A DNA stretch of 64,000 bases from Notamacropus eugenii (GCF_028372415.1 NW_027325142.1:326843-390842), one strand, 5' to 3'. Numbered from the stretch's first letter, positions 11,601 to 26,600 are shown. A program made the numbers and translations. The notes: generated by a model not told the origin, from the sequence alone.

Positions 11601-14600
11601 ATGCTCAAAGGGCTATGAAACTGTGTACCCTTTGACCCAGCAATATCGCTTCTAGGGCTGCATCCCAAAGACATCATAAAAAAGGGAAAAGGACCCACAT
11701 GTACAAAAATATTTATAGCAGCTCTTTTTGTGGTAACCAAGAATTGGAAATTGAGGAGATACCCATCAACTGGGGAATGACTGAACAAGTTGTGGTATAT
11801 GAATGTCATGGAACACTACTGTGTTATGAGAAAGTTGGAAGAAGGAAACAATGTAATAAATAATAGCTGCAAGTGGAATTTTAGGGTATTACTAGTGGAT
11901 AAATAATTCCTCATATTATAATAGTAAAAGGCATTCAATGAATATAGTTTTTTGAAGTGTGAAGAATACAGCCCCATGATTTCACAATGTAGAAAAAAGT
12001 GTTCAAAATACTTATATTTGTAAAAACAAAAACAAGAACTACAGAGCCTCCATTGAAGTCCTACAGCAAGTCAAAATTCTTCAAAACTCTGAAAGTAGCA
12101 CTAAATTTACCACATTGTACCAGGTTCTCAGGTCTTGCATTAGAAAGTTACGCCTGTATTCCAAGCACTAAACCAGTTAACATTGAAAGAGAGGCCTGTT
12201 ATTAGTTAGTGGGGTAACAAGTGAACTTTTTTGATCATGACAACTTGTGAACTGGTATTAAAGCATGAAGGATTTTCAATTTATATTAATGAAGGGAGAG
12301 TCCTGACAATTGTGAAATCAAAGAATTTGCAGTTGAGCAGTACACACGTACTTACGTTGTAAATCGTCTTGTTGGGCTAGGAATAGGACTTGGAGGAAAT
12401 CCGCTGCTGCTCACAAAACTTTGTAATGATGGTGAGAAACATTGCTTTAAAAAAGGAAAAGTTTAAGGAAAACAAACAATGTTTTTTTTTAATTTGAAAT
12501 AAGTCGAAGCAAAAGAAAACTGCCAGAAAGATTCGTAAAGCGGTTCAAATTTCTGCTTTCCTGGCTTACCTTGCCAACTCCCCTGGTGGGTGAAGGTGCT
12601 GGGGAAACTGGAACGAAATCAATTAACTTCCGAAAGGATGACTTCTCGGCATCACCACCACTCTATTTTTTTTTTAAAGTTACAAAATTGCAGATGGTCA
12701 ATTAATTTAGACTCAAGACATTTGAAAGGATTTAATGTAATGCAAAGAGATTTGGAATCAGAAGCCCCATCTATGTAGCCTTTTATAAATCACTTCACTT
12801 CCCTGCGTTTCTCATAAGGGAGTTAGACTAGATGATTCTAAGATCTAGTACACTCGAAATATGGTCCATAGTCGACATTAACTTAGTCTCCAGGAAATCC
12901 TTTTCTGTGGGGGGAAGTATTTCTTGGCATTGCGATTCTCATAAGACCTGGTATGTTGAGAACAACAAACACAATAACCGCAGAAGGAAACCAAAGAATC
13001 AGAAATGCTACTGATCTCTTGGAAAAGCCAGGTAATCAAAAGGGCGCTGACCCTTCGGGAAGGTAGCGCTGTTCGCTCTTAACAGTACCATTGCAAGGGT
13101 GTTCACATGTGTTTGCGTAAAAGTGTAGGGTAAGGACAGAGATCTACAACAATGTGTGTAACACTGGCTCTAATGAAGAAGAAGACTGAAAAGGAAGGTG
13201 CAAAGAAGAAGGAGACCACTACGTTGGAAATGAAAAAAAAGAAATCACTGAGAAGCATGAATCTGGCGTGCGTGCGTGCGTGTGACCGACCTCTCACGGT
13301 TTTATAATGCATCTACAATCTGTACCTTTTTGAGGAAGAAGGACAAAATAAAGGCAGTAGATGCAGTGAAAGGGGTCACGAGAATATCAAAGCAAAGGCC
13401 ACGTGTTCCAGAATATGTTGAAAAGCTGCTTCTCATGTGGATCAGTGAGAAGTAGTTAGCAGATGATACCGAACCGAGAACAAAGAGCCAGTGGAAGAAC
13501 ACAGCCAGGAGCTGACGATCAACGAACTGATGGATCTGCAAGAGGAGATCAGCGAGAGGTTGCGGAGGATACCTCATCTGAGGAGGAGGTGGAGAATTCG
13601 GAGGACTGCCTCATGTCAAGTGAGATTAGGGAAGCTTATCAGATGTGGGGAAAAGTGCAAAATTTTGTTGAAAAACGTCACCCAAGTAAGGCTGTAGCAA
13701 GGAGAACCACAAATATTTTTAACGAGAATGCAAAGTCACATTTCTGTGAGTCTGAAAAAATGTCAAAAAGAAGTATCATTAGATAGAGTCCTAATCAGAA
13801 GCGAACGTAAAGGAAAAAAAAACACAGTGAGTCAAAACATGAAAGTGATTCGAACAAATGAAAAAAAGTGAAGACAGTAATGTTAGTCTTGCTTTTAGTG
13901 AAAGTAGCATAGGAGAGAACACTCCTGACACTGAAATCCCCAATGTTCCCCAATGTCCCCAATGTTCAATCTCCTTCCAAGCAATATCCCTTCTTCCTCC
14001 TCCTCCCTCTCAACTCCCTTATGCCAGCCACAACTCTTTTCAAAGGTAAAGTGCAGGTGAATTTACTTTATTTTTGGTTCGTATTGTGCATTAATCATTG
14101 CTATTGTATTTCAGGTGCATGAGGGACAAAACGCTTACTTAAAATCATAAATAATTATGTGTACTTTCTATATATATATACATATATATAATTATTTTTA
14201 CATGAATGTTTTGGGGGATGAGGTACTGATCATGTGACTTCACATTATTTCCTATGGGAAAATTCGCTTTGCAATACGAAAAAATCGCATGATGAACAGA
14301 ATCTTGGAACAAATTAAATTCGTAAACCGAGGTTCTACTGTACGTGCCTCCTTCTTTTCTCTGACACAGCTTGCAGCAAGCCCTTATCACCAGGCCTGGT
14401 TGATTACAAAACCCTACTACCTGGTCTTGCCTTAAGTCCCTCCCCAAATCAATCTATCCTCCACTCACTTGACAGATTGATTTCCCTAAAATGAAGACCT
14501 CACCATTATTATGCTCCTATTTAATAAACTTCAAAGGACCCCTATTCCCACCCACCATGATCAAAGATAAGATATCCTAGTTTTCAAAGCCCTTCGTACC

Positions 14601-17600
14601 TTGGCCCTTTAGCTACCCTTCTAATGTCTTTACATTCTATGTCCCTCCACAAACACTATGATACATTGACATGTTGTTCTTCACAAGATGCTCCATTTTC
14701 CAACTCTAGGCATTTTCCCCAGCTGGCACCCATGACTAGAACGCTCTCCTTCTGCATCCCAATCTCCCAGCTTCCCAGACTTCCTTCACTAAATTTCTTC
14801 AACTAAATTTCTACCTTTTGTAAGAAGCCTCTCTCAGTCCTCCTTAATCTCAATCCCTTTCCTCTGAGATTTATCTTGAATTTATCGGGTAGAGATCTTT
14901 TTGTACCTAGCCTTCTCCACTCCATTAGCTCATGAGATCCTTGAGAAGAGGGGCTGTTGGCCTGTCTTTCCCTATACCACCAGCATTCAGTGCATAGTAT
15001 ATGGATCTTCTTCTTTTCCCTTCAAATATATTCCTTTTCTCCTCCATTCCTACTCATCCTTTAAGATCATCCAAACATCAAAACACATCCTTATTAGACT
15101 CCTTCTGATGGAATCCTAAAAAAGCTGCCTCCAGTCCCAACAATTCTAACCTCCTTGTGGAACAGCAGGCATGTCCTGATTTGACCACACAGTCTAGCTT
15201 TAACCACATCTCAGGCCCCAGACTCAATATAACCATTGCCCCCAGATCCATTTCACATATTTGAACGGGTACGTCCTTGTACTCAACCACAATCACGTCA
15301 ACCATCCAAGACAGGACACGATACCTAACTGTCCATCTTGACCAGTCAAGATAACAGCTAGTCAATCAGAAAGCCGTATGAACAGGATGTTTGACCACTA
15401 AACCACAGAAGGGACCCTTTCCCCATTACCTAATCCCTTAACAAATTCTTCCTGCCTTTTTAATATTCATAATTTCTGTTATGTAGTTGCATCTTTGCCC
15501 TATAAGAAACCCATCTTGCTTTCTCTGAAGTTGCTGGTTCCTCCTGGAACCTAGTCCACTTCTGAGGGGCATCAGTCTTCAATAAATGTCTTGGATCCGA
15601 GGTGGTCTGACTCTGAATTCTTTGAGATGGTGCCACCATGACACACCATGAAACCGCAATACTTCTGTGACAGCCAATGATGATAGGGATCTGAAGTGAC
15701 ATGTACCATTTTCCTGTATTAGATTTTAAGCAGTATGCTAATGATAGCCCCTCAAAAGCGTTCCTCATATTTACCTTTTCATGTTTCTCTTGACTCCTGG
15801 GTTTATATTGAAAAGCTTGGGGGTTTTTTTTGCATCAGGAATACTTAAAAGTACTCTTTTGAAGGTCCATGTGTTCTCCCTCCCTATGTCCTACATGACT
15901 ATAATCGATTTTGATGAGTGAATTGTTCATCAGAGTCTGTCTGATTTCTTTCGGAATTTTGTCTTCCAAACTCTCTACTCTTTTAACGTATTTTCTAAAT
16001 GTAATTGCTATCTTGATTGTGGCACCTTGATGCTCAAATTCTTTCTTTCTGCCTCCTTGCACTTTTTCCTTTCTTGTGATATATCTGGATTTTGGCTATA
16101 ACAACTGTCATAATTCATAATTTGGTTTGGTTTTTTTTTTCAGAAGGTGCTCAGTGGATTCTTCTATTTTCCTTTTCCTTTTGGGTTCTAGAAATCTGCA
16201 CAGTTTTTATCATGTATTGAAGTAAATGTATCTATTTATTGAATGTCGAAACCCCTTAAGGGGTAGAGAGTGGGGAAGGAGTCCTTGGCTTTCAGGCAAT
16301 CCAATGATTTTAAAATTATCTTTCTCCAAATATTTTACCCATCAGTTGTTTCTGACATGAGATACCTTTCATTTTTCTTCTATTCTTCCATGTTTTGGCT
16401 TTTCTTTAATATTTCTTGCCACATGAGGTCACTGACTTTTCTTTTGGTTCATTTTATTTTTTTAGGGTTTCTGTTGGCTGACGAAGTATCTTTTGTTTAC
16501 TTTTTTACTTCTTGTGCCAAGCTGTTGTTTCTATTTCCAATTATTTTTTCCAAAGGTCTCATTTCTTTTCCAAAATTTCCCTCCAGTGCTTTCATACAAC
16601 ATATAAAAACAATTTAGGGTCTGCTTTATCATCTTTGGCTTCATACTTTGCAAGAACTGTGGTTTAGTTTGTGCACAAGTTGTTCTTTGCTTTGTGGCTT
16701 TGCTTGTAAGTGCCTTGAAGTAATTTTCTTCTTCTGGGTTTAAGTCTTGAACATTCCTGTCATCATATTTGCCCTAGTGCCCAGATTCAGGCACTGTGTG
16801 TTGATGGTATCCTGGTTTGACTCAGTAGCAGCTTTATTTCCTAATGCTAACCTGACCCCCTGCCGTCTTTTGCTTGGATTTTTAGTGATTTAGATTTAGA
16901 AGCTTCTATCCTTTAGTTTTTCTAGTCCTTTGTTGGAATAATTGAATGAGGAGAGTGGCCTGTACATCTCTTCCTGTTTTGGTGGTCCTCTATCCTCAAC
17001 CTATGTGACCCTTTTACAGCACCTAAAATTAGTGGCTATCTTTTTCAAATGGAATCTCCCTGAGATTTCATGGCAATGTTCCGTCCCTCCACATATCTGA
17101 TCTCTCCTCAGTTTCCTTTGCTTATCATCCATAATGTGTCTTCCCTTCATGCCTCCCACCCCACTCCCCACCCCTGAAACTGCCTGCGATGTTTTTCTCC
17201 AAGGCTCTGTCCTGGGCTCCCTTTCCTGAATGGGATATGGAATGAATTAAGGATAAGCACAATGCCTTGATGTAAACTGAAGCTTAGCTGAGACTGGATA
17301 ATATTAAGTAGAAGTTAAATCAAGAGAAGACTGTATATTAGGCTAAGGAGTTAAGGCATAAGGTAATCCAGAAGGTGAATCCACAACAAAACTGGTTTTC
17401 AAGACTTTACCAAATGCAGGCTTTCCTCCCAAGACTGACTTATCTGCATTGCGGTCTGCACCTCCCTATAAACACAAGAGATTTGATTGGTGATGTATGT
17501 TATTATCTTCTTCATAAAAAAAAAAATGCCCATCATAACACTTCAAAGTGCTATACTCACCTTTCACGTACAGTTTCTCTGTTTATCAAATCCATTGCTT

Positions 17601-20600
17601 CTTCCTGAAAAAAAATTAATCAAATTTAACCCATTATAGTCTCACAACATTTTATTTAATTTCAGTAAGTCCTAATCTTTATTTCCTGTAGTACAAAGAG
17701 GCAAATGCATCTTTAAAATCTCTGAACGAATGAAACTTAAAACATATCATAATTTTATCTGCAAAAGGCATAATAACAAAGATGTAATATATATTTCAAC
17801 ACACAAAAAAATTTGAGAATTCCTCAGGGAGCAGAAATTTCAATGCTAAAATAAAAATAAGTTAACTATTAATGAACAGTTTTTCTACACATCATGCTAT
17901 GAAATATTGAACATGTTCACAGAGCCCTTTAACTGTGTTTACGCTACAGACTCTTAAGAACCAAGTAATTCTTCGTGTGCTCTTTCTCTCTCTCATACTT
18001 ATCCATCATTATTAACATACATAAAAGCACTTAATAAGTGCTTTTTCATTCATTCATTCACTCACTCACTCATTCAATTATTCATGCATGCATCCAACTA
18101 AATGCAGGACAGCAACAGCAACCAGCATAGGAAAGCCAGAAGAAATGAAATGTCAATAAATTGTAATCCTTTCCTCAAGATGACAGAGTATATGGAAACT
18201 GAACAGGCCAGCCCTCACCTAATTACTTTTTTCTCCTCTAACAGGGATAATAACAATCCCTCAGATATTGGAATGGGCCAGGGAAGCCTAGAGCCTGAGG
18301 TTACATGAAACATGTACTAGTTGTGTGAGCCTGGGCAAGTCACTTAACCTGTTTTTAGTCTCCTCAATTCTAAAATGGGGATAATAATAGCATCTGCTCA
18401 CTGCTGTTGTGACTGGCACGGAGAAGGTACTATAAAAATGCTTATTCTCTTTCCTGCCTCCCCTCCCCAAATGTGCTAGGGCAGGGAGACTGAAGTCCAG
18501 AGAAGGTTCTAGTGAAGAACTCTGGAACCTGAAGCTGTATTATTCTGTAAAAGAACTTGGGTTTTCCCCTACTGATCAGAAAGGGAAGGCAAAGAACAGG
18601 TGCACCTTGGTTCAGGACTTTACAGCACCTCTGCCAAGGCTGTTGTGCTCACGCTAATCCTGGCAGAGGCCACTGACCATACAGTACAGAATAATAACTT
18701 ACTATGTGCCAGACATTGTGATAAATGCTTTACAATGGTTATGTCACTTGATCCTTGCAGGTATACCTTGGGAGGTAGAAGTGTGTGTGGGAGAAGACAG
18801 GTTATGAGGACTTTGGAGGTGAAACAGAAGATTTCACACTTTATCTCAGAGGTGATAAGGAGCCACTGGAGTTTATGCTGGCAAGTGGGAGGAAATGACA
18901 CGGACAGAAGTATACTCTAGGAAGATCATTTTGACAACTGAGTGGAGGATGCACTTGAGAGAACTGTAGCAGGCAGAACAACCAGCGGGCTCCTGTGAAA
19001 GTTCAGGCATAAGAAAATGAGGGCCTGTGTTGAGGTGGTGCAGGTATCAGGAGAGAAGAAGGCAGATGTGAGAGACAAAGGCAAAATCCAAAGGTCTTGG
19101 GTATGGTGGGGTGAGCGACTAAGGAATCGAGGATGATTCCTAATATGTGAGCCTGGGTGATGGTGGTGCTCTTAACAGTAATGGAGAAGTTTGGAAATGG
19201 GATAAGAGACCGTGGAATATGATTGATATTCCAAAAGTCAAGAGACGGTTTACGACCAAGAATAGCAAAACAGTATAATCTTACTGGGTGGGGGGTGGGA
19301 AGTGGACGGGTCGGTAAGGAAGGGAATTAATAAAATAGAGCACGTCTAAAAATTGTTGATAAAAAGATGAAAGGTAAGCAGAAACTTTGAAATAAACATA
19401 CAAGACCCCAAACAGCAAAAAGCAAATAAAACCGAGCATTTAAAAGTGACTATGTAGAAAGTGAAGTATTTACAGTCTAATGGGGAAATGTCCCCTCAGG
19501 GTCATTGAGGAGAAGCAGCAGGTGGTGGAAAATCAAAAGAGATCAGTGTCAAGAAGCCCTCAAGGAGACAGCATGCAGGAAAAGAAAGGGATCTACAATG
19601 TCAAAGGCTGTAGGGAGGTCAAAAACAGATGGAGATTGAGAAAAAGTTCATTAACTTCAGCTAACTTTAGAAAAAACTTAGAGCTGAATGATGAGGTGGG
19701 AAGCCAGACTTAAAAGACTGTAAGCTCCTTGAGAATGGGAACTGTTTTTCCTGTTCCTTGCAGATCCTACCAGTTACCCAGTATGGCTAGTGATAGCTTG
19801 GATTTCTTCCTTTCCAGACTGTTCACTCATATCACTTGCTTATTTATTAGGGGAAATGACTCTTCTCATGAATTAAGGATTAGTTCTTTATGTATCTTCA
19901 AACAACAACTTTATAACACAATGACTTTACCCCCTGGTAAACTTTTTATAATTCAATTTTATTTAATTTTCATTTCTCAGCAGGCATTCATCAGTTCTCC
20001 ATGTTGAGTTGGACAGCAAGTTTTACTCTGAATCCCCTAGAATTGTGGTTGGTTGTACTGATCAGAACGATTATTTAAGTCTTTCAAGGCTGATTATTTT
20101 ACATATTGTTATCACATAATTGTTCTCCTATTTCTGCTCACTTTAATGTGCATTAGCTTACACAAGTCCTCCACAGTGTCTATGAAACTATTCCCTGATT
20201 AATTTCTTGTATTATAATATATATACGATATAATATAATACTAAAAATTTCTTACAGTATAATAACAATAACTTATTCAACTACTGTCCAATTGATGGAG
20301 ACCTGACAATTTCCAATTCTTCGTATCCACACATGTGTCTTTCTTCTCCTTTCTTTGACAATTTTGGGGACGATTGTCCTGAGTTGTACGTTTAGATCCT
20401 GGTTGATACATCTCGTATGATCTTTATTGTGGCTTCTCTGTCACTGAATCCTTTCTTTCAGGTTGCTTGAAGGATTTTCTTTTCCTTCATCTTGGAGTCC
20501 TGCATTTTGGCTATACTATCCTTAGGAGTCTTCTTTTGTGCTTTTTTTCTGGAGACAACTAACTGGTGGTATTCCCTGGTTCTAAACTATCTAAGTGTTT

Positions 20601-23600
20601 TCTTGTAGGATTTCTCAGAATAGGAGACTTTCTCTTATTCTTGCTCTTATTGTCAGGTGGTCCAATTATCCTTAAATCATCTCTCTTTGATCTTTTTTCC
20701 AGGATAGTTGTTTTTCCTATTAACTATTTCACACACATCTTTTTCAGACTCAACTTTCTTTTATTTCCTGGTAGCTCATGAAATTATTAGCTTTCATTTG
20801 GCCAATTGTAATTTTGTATGGCTTACCTTTCTTCAGCACAGTTTTGTACCTCTTTTTGAAAGCTGTTACTCCTCTATTCATAAATACTTTAGTTCTTTTA
20901 CGTTTTTTCCCCTCCACTGCTCCCATTTGGTTTGTAGAACTTTTTTTTTTAAGTCTTTAGAAAAGCAACTTTTCTTTTTAACTCTTCTAGGAATACTTGT
21001 TGTACCTGTTAGTCCTAAGCTCTGTGTATCTGAGGAGGGACAACGTCCATCTGACCTGAGTTTCTGTCCTCTTACATCCATCTGCTCCTTTCATAATTTT
21101 GACTAAAAGTCTACAAACTTTCAGGGCTCCCAAAGAGTGAGCAAGGATGAGGTCTGCTCACTGTCCTCCTGGTCTGGGCTTGGCCTAGTAGAGGACTACT
21201 GGATTCTATTGGGCTATTAGGGAGGTTGTAGGACTCAGAGCAACCAAAATGCTAGCTCCACTTTGGTCTGGGACTCCTATTTTGATTATTCCGCTGCAAG
21301 TTTCCATGCTGAGTTCAAAGATGAGACTTGGTTGGTACTCTGTTCCTGGTATCAGAGTCACATGGCTGTTGTTTGTTTTTGGTATTTGTTTCCTGCTGAG
21401 GACTCAAGTCAGGGACAGTTCCAGGCACCCTGGATCTGGTGATCTGGGAAGAGGACAAACGAGTTGCTAGATGGTACCTGTTTCTGAACACTGTGCTTTT
21501 CAGGGACCCCTTGGCACCTCTTTCAGCCTTGGCACTTCCTGCCCCAATGTCATGTCTTGGCCCTCTATCACTTGGTGACAGAATCTCTCAAGGCTCCATT
21601 CCTAGTGTAGGTATTTCCTTAAACCACCTTAGGCTGGAAAAATAATTCACTATGACTTTTTCCTTGCCTCTTCTCATCAGAATTTGATCTTTTGCATTTC
21701 CTAAGTGTGTTGGTGAAGTGTTCCTGCCCATCATCTTAAGTCCCTCCTTTCCTGTTTCCCCTCACTTTAACTGAGAGTTATTTTTAAAATCAGATGTAAT
21801 CACAATTATCCACTTCACATTTCATGATTCTTCCCATGACATATTTTATTATGCACCCCTATCTAGAGCTGCTAAAAGTAATTTCTCCCCTAGACGTCTG
21901 GTTTCTTTATGATGCGATCTTTTATATCTAGTTATGTATCTATTTTAGGGTCATTTTGATATGTTGTCTGAAGTTTTGAACAACACTCAATTTCTCCTAG
22001 ATTGCGTTTTGATTTTCATGGCAGATTTACTGAATAACTGCCATTCAGGGGTTAACAAAGTCTGAGCCACAAGGTTTGTTTCCTTCTGTACTTTGTATAT
22101 ATAATCAATTCCACTGACTGATCAATTGTTTTAGACAATACCAAATACCTTTTAGGATCAATATTTAGGACCACTCTGGTAATTCTGCCTCCCTTCTCTG
22201 GCTTGGTTGTTTTTGTTTTGGTTTGGTTTGGGTTTTTTTTTTTTTTTGGTTTTTTTTGTGTGTGTGTGTGATCATTTCCTTGGAGAATCCTAACCTCTGG
22301 TTCCTCCAAGTGAATTTTATCCATTTCTTTAGATCTATAAAGTAACTGAATGATAGTTTCATTAGATTACAATTCCATGTGTAAGTCACTTTAGGAAATA
22401 TTATACTTTTGCTACTTATTAGGAATATTGCTCCAATTTCTTAGGTCTACTTAACTTAATATTTTACATTTTATATTTTTTATGCTTGGTAGTTAATATA
22501 AATGAATATTGTCTGTCTGCTGGGTTATACTGAATATGTATAGGAGTGCTGATGATTTATGTACATGTACTTACTAACTTGCTTAAGGCCTCCCAAGAGC
22601 TCTCTAAGTAAACTGTCATATCATCTTTAAAAGCAGCAGTTTTTTGTTTCTTCCGCCCCCACAAATTAAGCAGTACATCAGATAAAACTGGTGATAAAAG
22701 ACATCCTTGCTTAGCCTGCAGATCTTACCTCTCAGAATTTATGGACATAAACTTCTTGGGCATAAACTATCTCCATTCCACATAAACTTGGTTCTTGGCT
22801 TTAGAGTCTTAACAGCTACTATGTTAATCAAAAATTCATTTATTCCTTTTCTTAAAAAAAACTATTAAAACAAAACAAAGTGCTCTGGTTTTTGCAAAGA
22901 TTTTTGGAATATGAAATATTTATATAATCATATGATTTTTATTTTCATTGATACAACTGATTATATCATTGCTATTTAAATGTGTTCTCCTATTTAAATT
23001 TTTCCATTACTGGAAACTCTTCTTGCCTGCTATAAACCCAGACTGGTCACAATATATAACTGCTGTGATATGCTCTTGTAGGGTCTTTGCTAATACTTTA
23101 TTTAAAACCTTTGCCACAATCTTAATTGGGGATATTTGTTTATAGTTTTATTTTTCCATTGTCTCTCTTCATAGTTTAGGTATCAAGTTGCATTTGCACT
23201 AAAGAAGGGCCTTGGTAGGAAAAGTTCCATGTAATACTGTAATTCATTGTTTTATTTTAATATTCACTATAATTTGCTTATAACGTCTTCTGGTCGCAGA
23301 TTTTTCCTTTGCAGTTAATTTGCTTGTTTTATTTTTCTGAGATCATGCTATTTAAATTCTAAATTTCTCATTCTGCTTATACGTTCATTTTATATTTTTT
23401 GATCCCTTTTGTGAGATTACACTTTAACACTAAAGATTAAATGTTTAATAAAAGCATTTACAGATTAAATATCAAAGTGTTAACTATAATGAGAAGGAGT
23501 ACATCAGCAGTTGGGGGCAAGGAAGAAGATCTACCACCTCCAGAGGTAAACCATGCCACTTTGGACAGCTCTAAGGTTTAAGAAGTTTTTCCTAATTAAA

Positions 23601-26600
23601 AAAACAAAACAAAACAACTAGTGATGGAGTGAAGAGACCTAAATTCAGGAAAATCTGAGTTCAAATCCAACTTCTGACTCTAGCTGTGTGACTCTGAGCA
23701 CACAATAGGACCTCCCTCAGAAGGTTTTTGTGAGGATCAAATGAGAGAATATTCATAAAAGCCCTTAGCATTTTATGAATGATTATTCCCTTTCCCCTTT
23801 TCCTAACATCAAGCCATCTGCTTCTTGTTCTTCCAAAATAGCCCTTCAGACACCTGAAGACACCTTCCATATCCCCCTAGTCTTTTCTCCAAGTTAAACA
23901 TTTTCAGATTCTGTCCTTCTCTGGACACTTTCTAGCTGATCAATCGCTTTCTCGTAGCATAGTGCCTAAAATCAAAAAATAATACTCTAGTCTGTTAAGG
24001 ACATAACACTGTGTTATTATCACCTCCATATTCCTAGAAGATAGGTGCTATTTTAAGTTGCTGACACATTGTGAGTATGCAGTTCATTTTAATTTCTAGA
24101 TCTTCTTTACAACTGCTGTCTGTCTATGCTGTCTACTTTTTTGTATCCAAATTCAAAACTCTATAATCAGTCCTACTGAATTTCCCTAATGCTGGATCTG
24201 GTCTGTTAGTTTTGTTTCATCTATAAATTTGATGAACATACCAACTATGCTATGAGGTAAGTGTATGACAAAAAAGTGAAACAGCAAAGAACCAGCTAAC
24301 GATTACTTGGCTGTAATTACACAGACTCTTTCTGCCATATTGATAGTAAACTACTAACAAGTACTCTGAATTCAGCGAGCCAATCAGTTTAGAATCCATT
24401 TAATCCATGTATTTCCATCTTCTCCAGAAGCAGAGTAAGAGTAATAATGAAAGTTAGCATTTATATAGCACTTTTAAGTGGTATGTGTGTGTGTGTGCAT
24501 GTGCGTGCGTGCGTGCGTGCGTGCGTGTGTGTGTACACACATTAAAAAAAATCTCATTTGGTCATCACAACTCTGTGGTAGGTGCTATTATTATCCACAT
24601 TTTACAGATGAGCAAATTAAGGGTGAGAGGTTAAGTGATGTGTCCGCTAGGCTCACACAGCTAAGTAAATGTCTGACTACAAGCCCAGGACTCTTAACTC
24701 ATTAGTTTTCTTCCTGTTCCTTCTCAGTCTCTATTCCTGGATCCTCAGCTAGATCATACACTCTAATCAACCCTCAAGCCCTCTTTTTATTTTCTCAACC
24801 AAAATGCTAGGGAAAAAAAGATACTTATATTTGCAGACTCACCTGCTCAAACCTTTGCAGTCTGGCTTTGGACTTCATTATAAGCCTATGGAAATTGCCC
24901 TCTCCAAAGCTACCAATAATCTTTTACTTGCCAAATTTGACTCTCTATTGGTTAAATGAGATATTATTTATTTAAGGCTCAGCACAGTGCTTGGCACACA
25001 AATACCATATATTTATGTCCTTCTTCCCCCTTCTTTGTTTCAGATGTCTGACCAAACTTTTGAAGCCTCCTATGCTAGCTCATCTTTCACATCATATACC
25101 CTAACCAGATATTTCCTAAGGCTGTGTCTTTAAGGCACCTTCTTTTCTCCATTTATACACTTTCTTGCCAACCTTATCAGCTCTCAAATTTTTAATGATT
25201 CATTTGATGCAGATGACTCATAAATCTATATATCCTTCCTTGGTCCTTCTTTGAAATTTCAGTATCACATCCTCCCTTGCTTAAAGGGACCTTCACATCT
25301 GGTGTCCTAAAGCATTTTAGAATGAACATATTTAAAATTGAATTCATCAACTTTTCCTTAAAATCTCAACATTTTTTCCCCTTACCTTTCTATTTCTATC
25401 AAAAAACATCACCATTATTCCTGTCTCCTAGGTTCAAAGCCTTATTCTTGTCCTCAGTTTCCTTACCCTTCGTCTCACATATTCAGTCATTTGACAAGTG
25501 ACGTTTTCTGCTTCTACGTTATCCCTTCAACTCCTTTTCCATGTCTACCACCTCAGTTCAGGCCCACATTACTTCTTGTTTTGATTATTGCAACAGCCTG
25601 CTAGTTGGCCTATGTCTGCAGTTTCTCTCTACTTACACTCATCCTTCAAGACGTGGAGCCAAAGTGATTTTCCAAAGACATCGATGTCACTGCGCAATCA
25701 ATTCCATTAGTCACTTAATCCTATTTGCCTCATTTTCCCCATCCGGAAAATGAGCTAGAAAAGGAATGGCAAACCATTCCAGTATCTTTGCAAGACTGAA
25801 CAATATACATACAAGCACAAACTTTGAAAGACTTTCACAGTTTCACTACAGTCTATCTTTAGACTCTTCCTATCTTCTACATTCAAACAAAACTGGCCTT
25901 TTATCTTTTTCCTACATGACACATCACTTCACATTAACAAGTCCTTGCATTAGCTCTCACTGATTCCACTTTCTTCGCACCTTTACCTCATAGTTTCACT
26001 TTCTTGGGTCCTGAAAGAGCTCACACATGTTATTGCTGAACCTTGGTCAATGGTATTTGAGATAGTGATTAAAAAGAGATTGGAGAAGGGCAATGTTTTT
26101 CAGAGGAAGAAACCAAAAAAAGTATAGAAACTATTAAAATAGTGAGTTCTGCGTTGGACATGTTGAGTTTAAGATGTCTTCATCATAAAATTCAATATGT
26201 CTCAATAGCAGTAGGATATGAGAGATAGGAGGTCAGCAGAAAGACATGTCCTGAAAACCTGAAGAAGGGATGGTATGAAACTTAGAGAGAGGTGAAATTC
26301 AATCTGGAAGTTGAATTTGAACTCAGGTCTTTCTGATATCCAGAGTACCAAGGAGAAGAGGGTGATCAACACTGGCCAAAGCAACAGGGAGGTCTGGAAG
26401 GATTGAGAAAACATCATTAGATTTAGCAACTAAGAGATAATTGGGAACCTTTGAGAGAACAATTTTAGTGGAAGGATGAGGTTAGATGCCAGGGATTAAG
26501 AAGAGAATGAGAAGAGAGAGTAAGAAAACATATCTACTATAGATGACTGCTTTAAGTAGCTTAGCCACAAAAGACTGGAGAGAAATGAGATGATACATCT

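Larger units (their letters stand above)
8895..21143. repeat. Left arm of a giant near-identical inverted repeat
   Basis: Every block read here reappears reverse-complemented at 51748-64000. Mirror positions add to 72891 between the inner end and about 14.2 kb, and to 72895 further out. The step is explained by a 4-base length difference in a TA microsatellite near 14170-14190. All mirrored translations compared across the arm are identical except at that microsatellite. The inner edge is placed at 21143: identity is unbroken to 21125, two bases differ, 16 more match, then similarity ends. The outer edge is unknown, because 8895 is simply the mirror of the window's last base. The arm carries PABIR2-like exons 4-7 and several transposons. 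Confidence 0.95.

Noticed and set aside
13463-13786. Acidic 107-codon open frame as a host gene
   Set aside because: Its SSEIREAYQMWGKVQNFVEK block identifies it as the Tigger transposase C-terminus, out of frame at its start.
16251-16264. ACCCCTTAAGGGGT palindrome as a regulatory site
   Set aside because: Lies in a decayed LINE; a 14-base palindrome is expected by chance in tens of kilobases.
18040-18085. TTCA/CTCA short repeats as a CRISPR or satellite
   Set aside because: Simple tetranucleotide repetition (CATTCATTCACTCACTCA), with no spacers or array structure.
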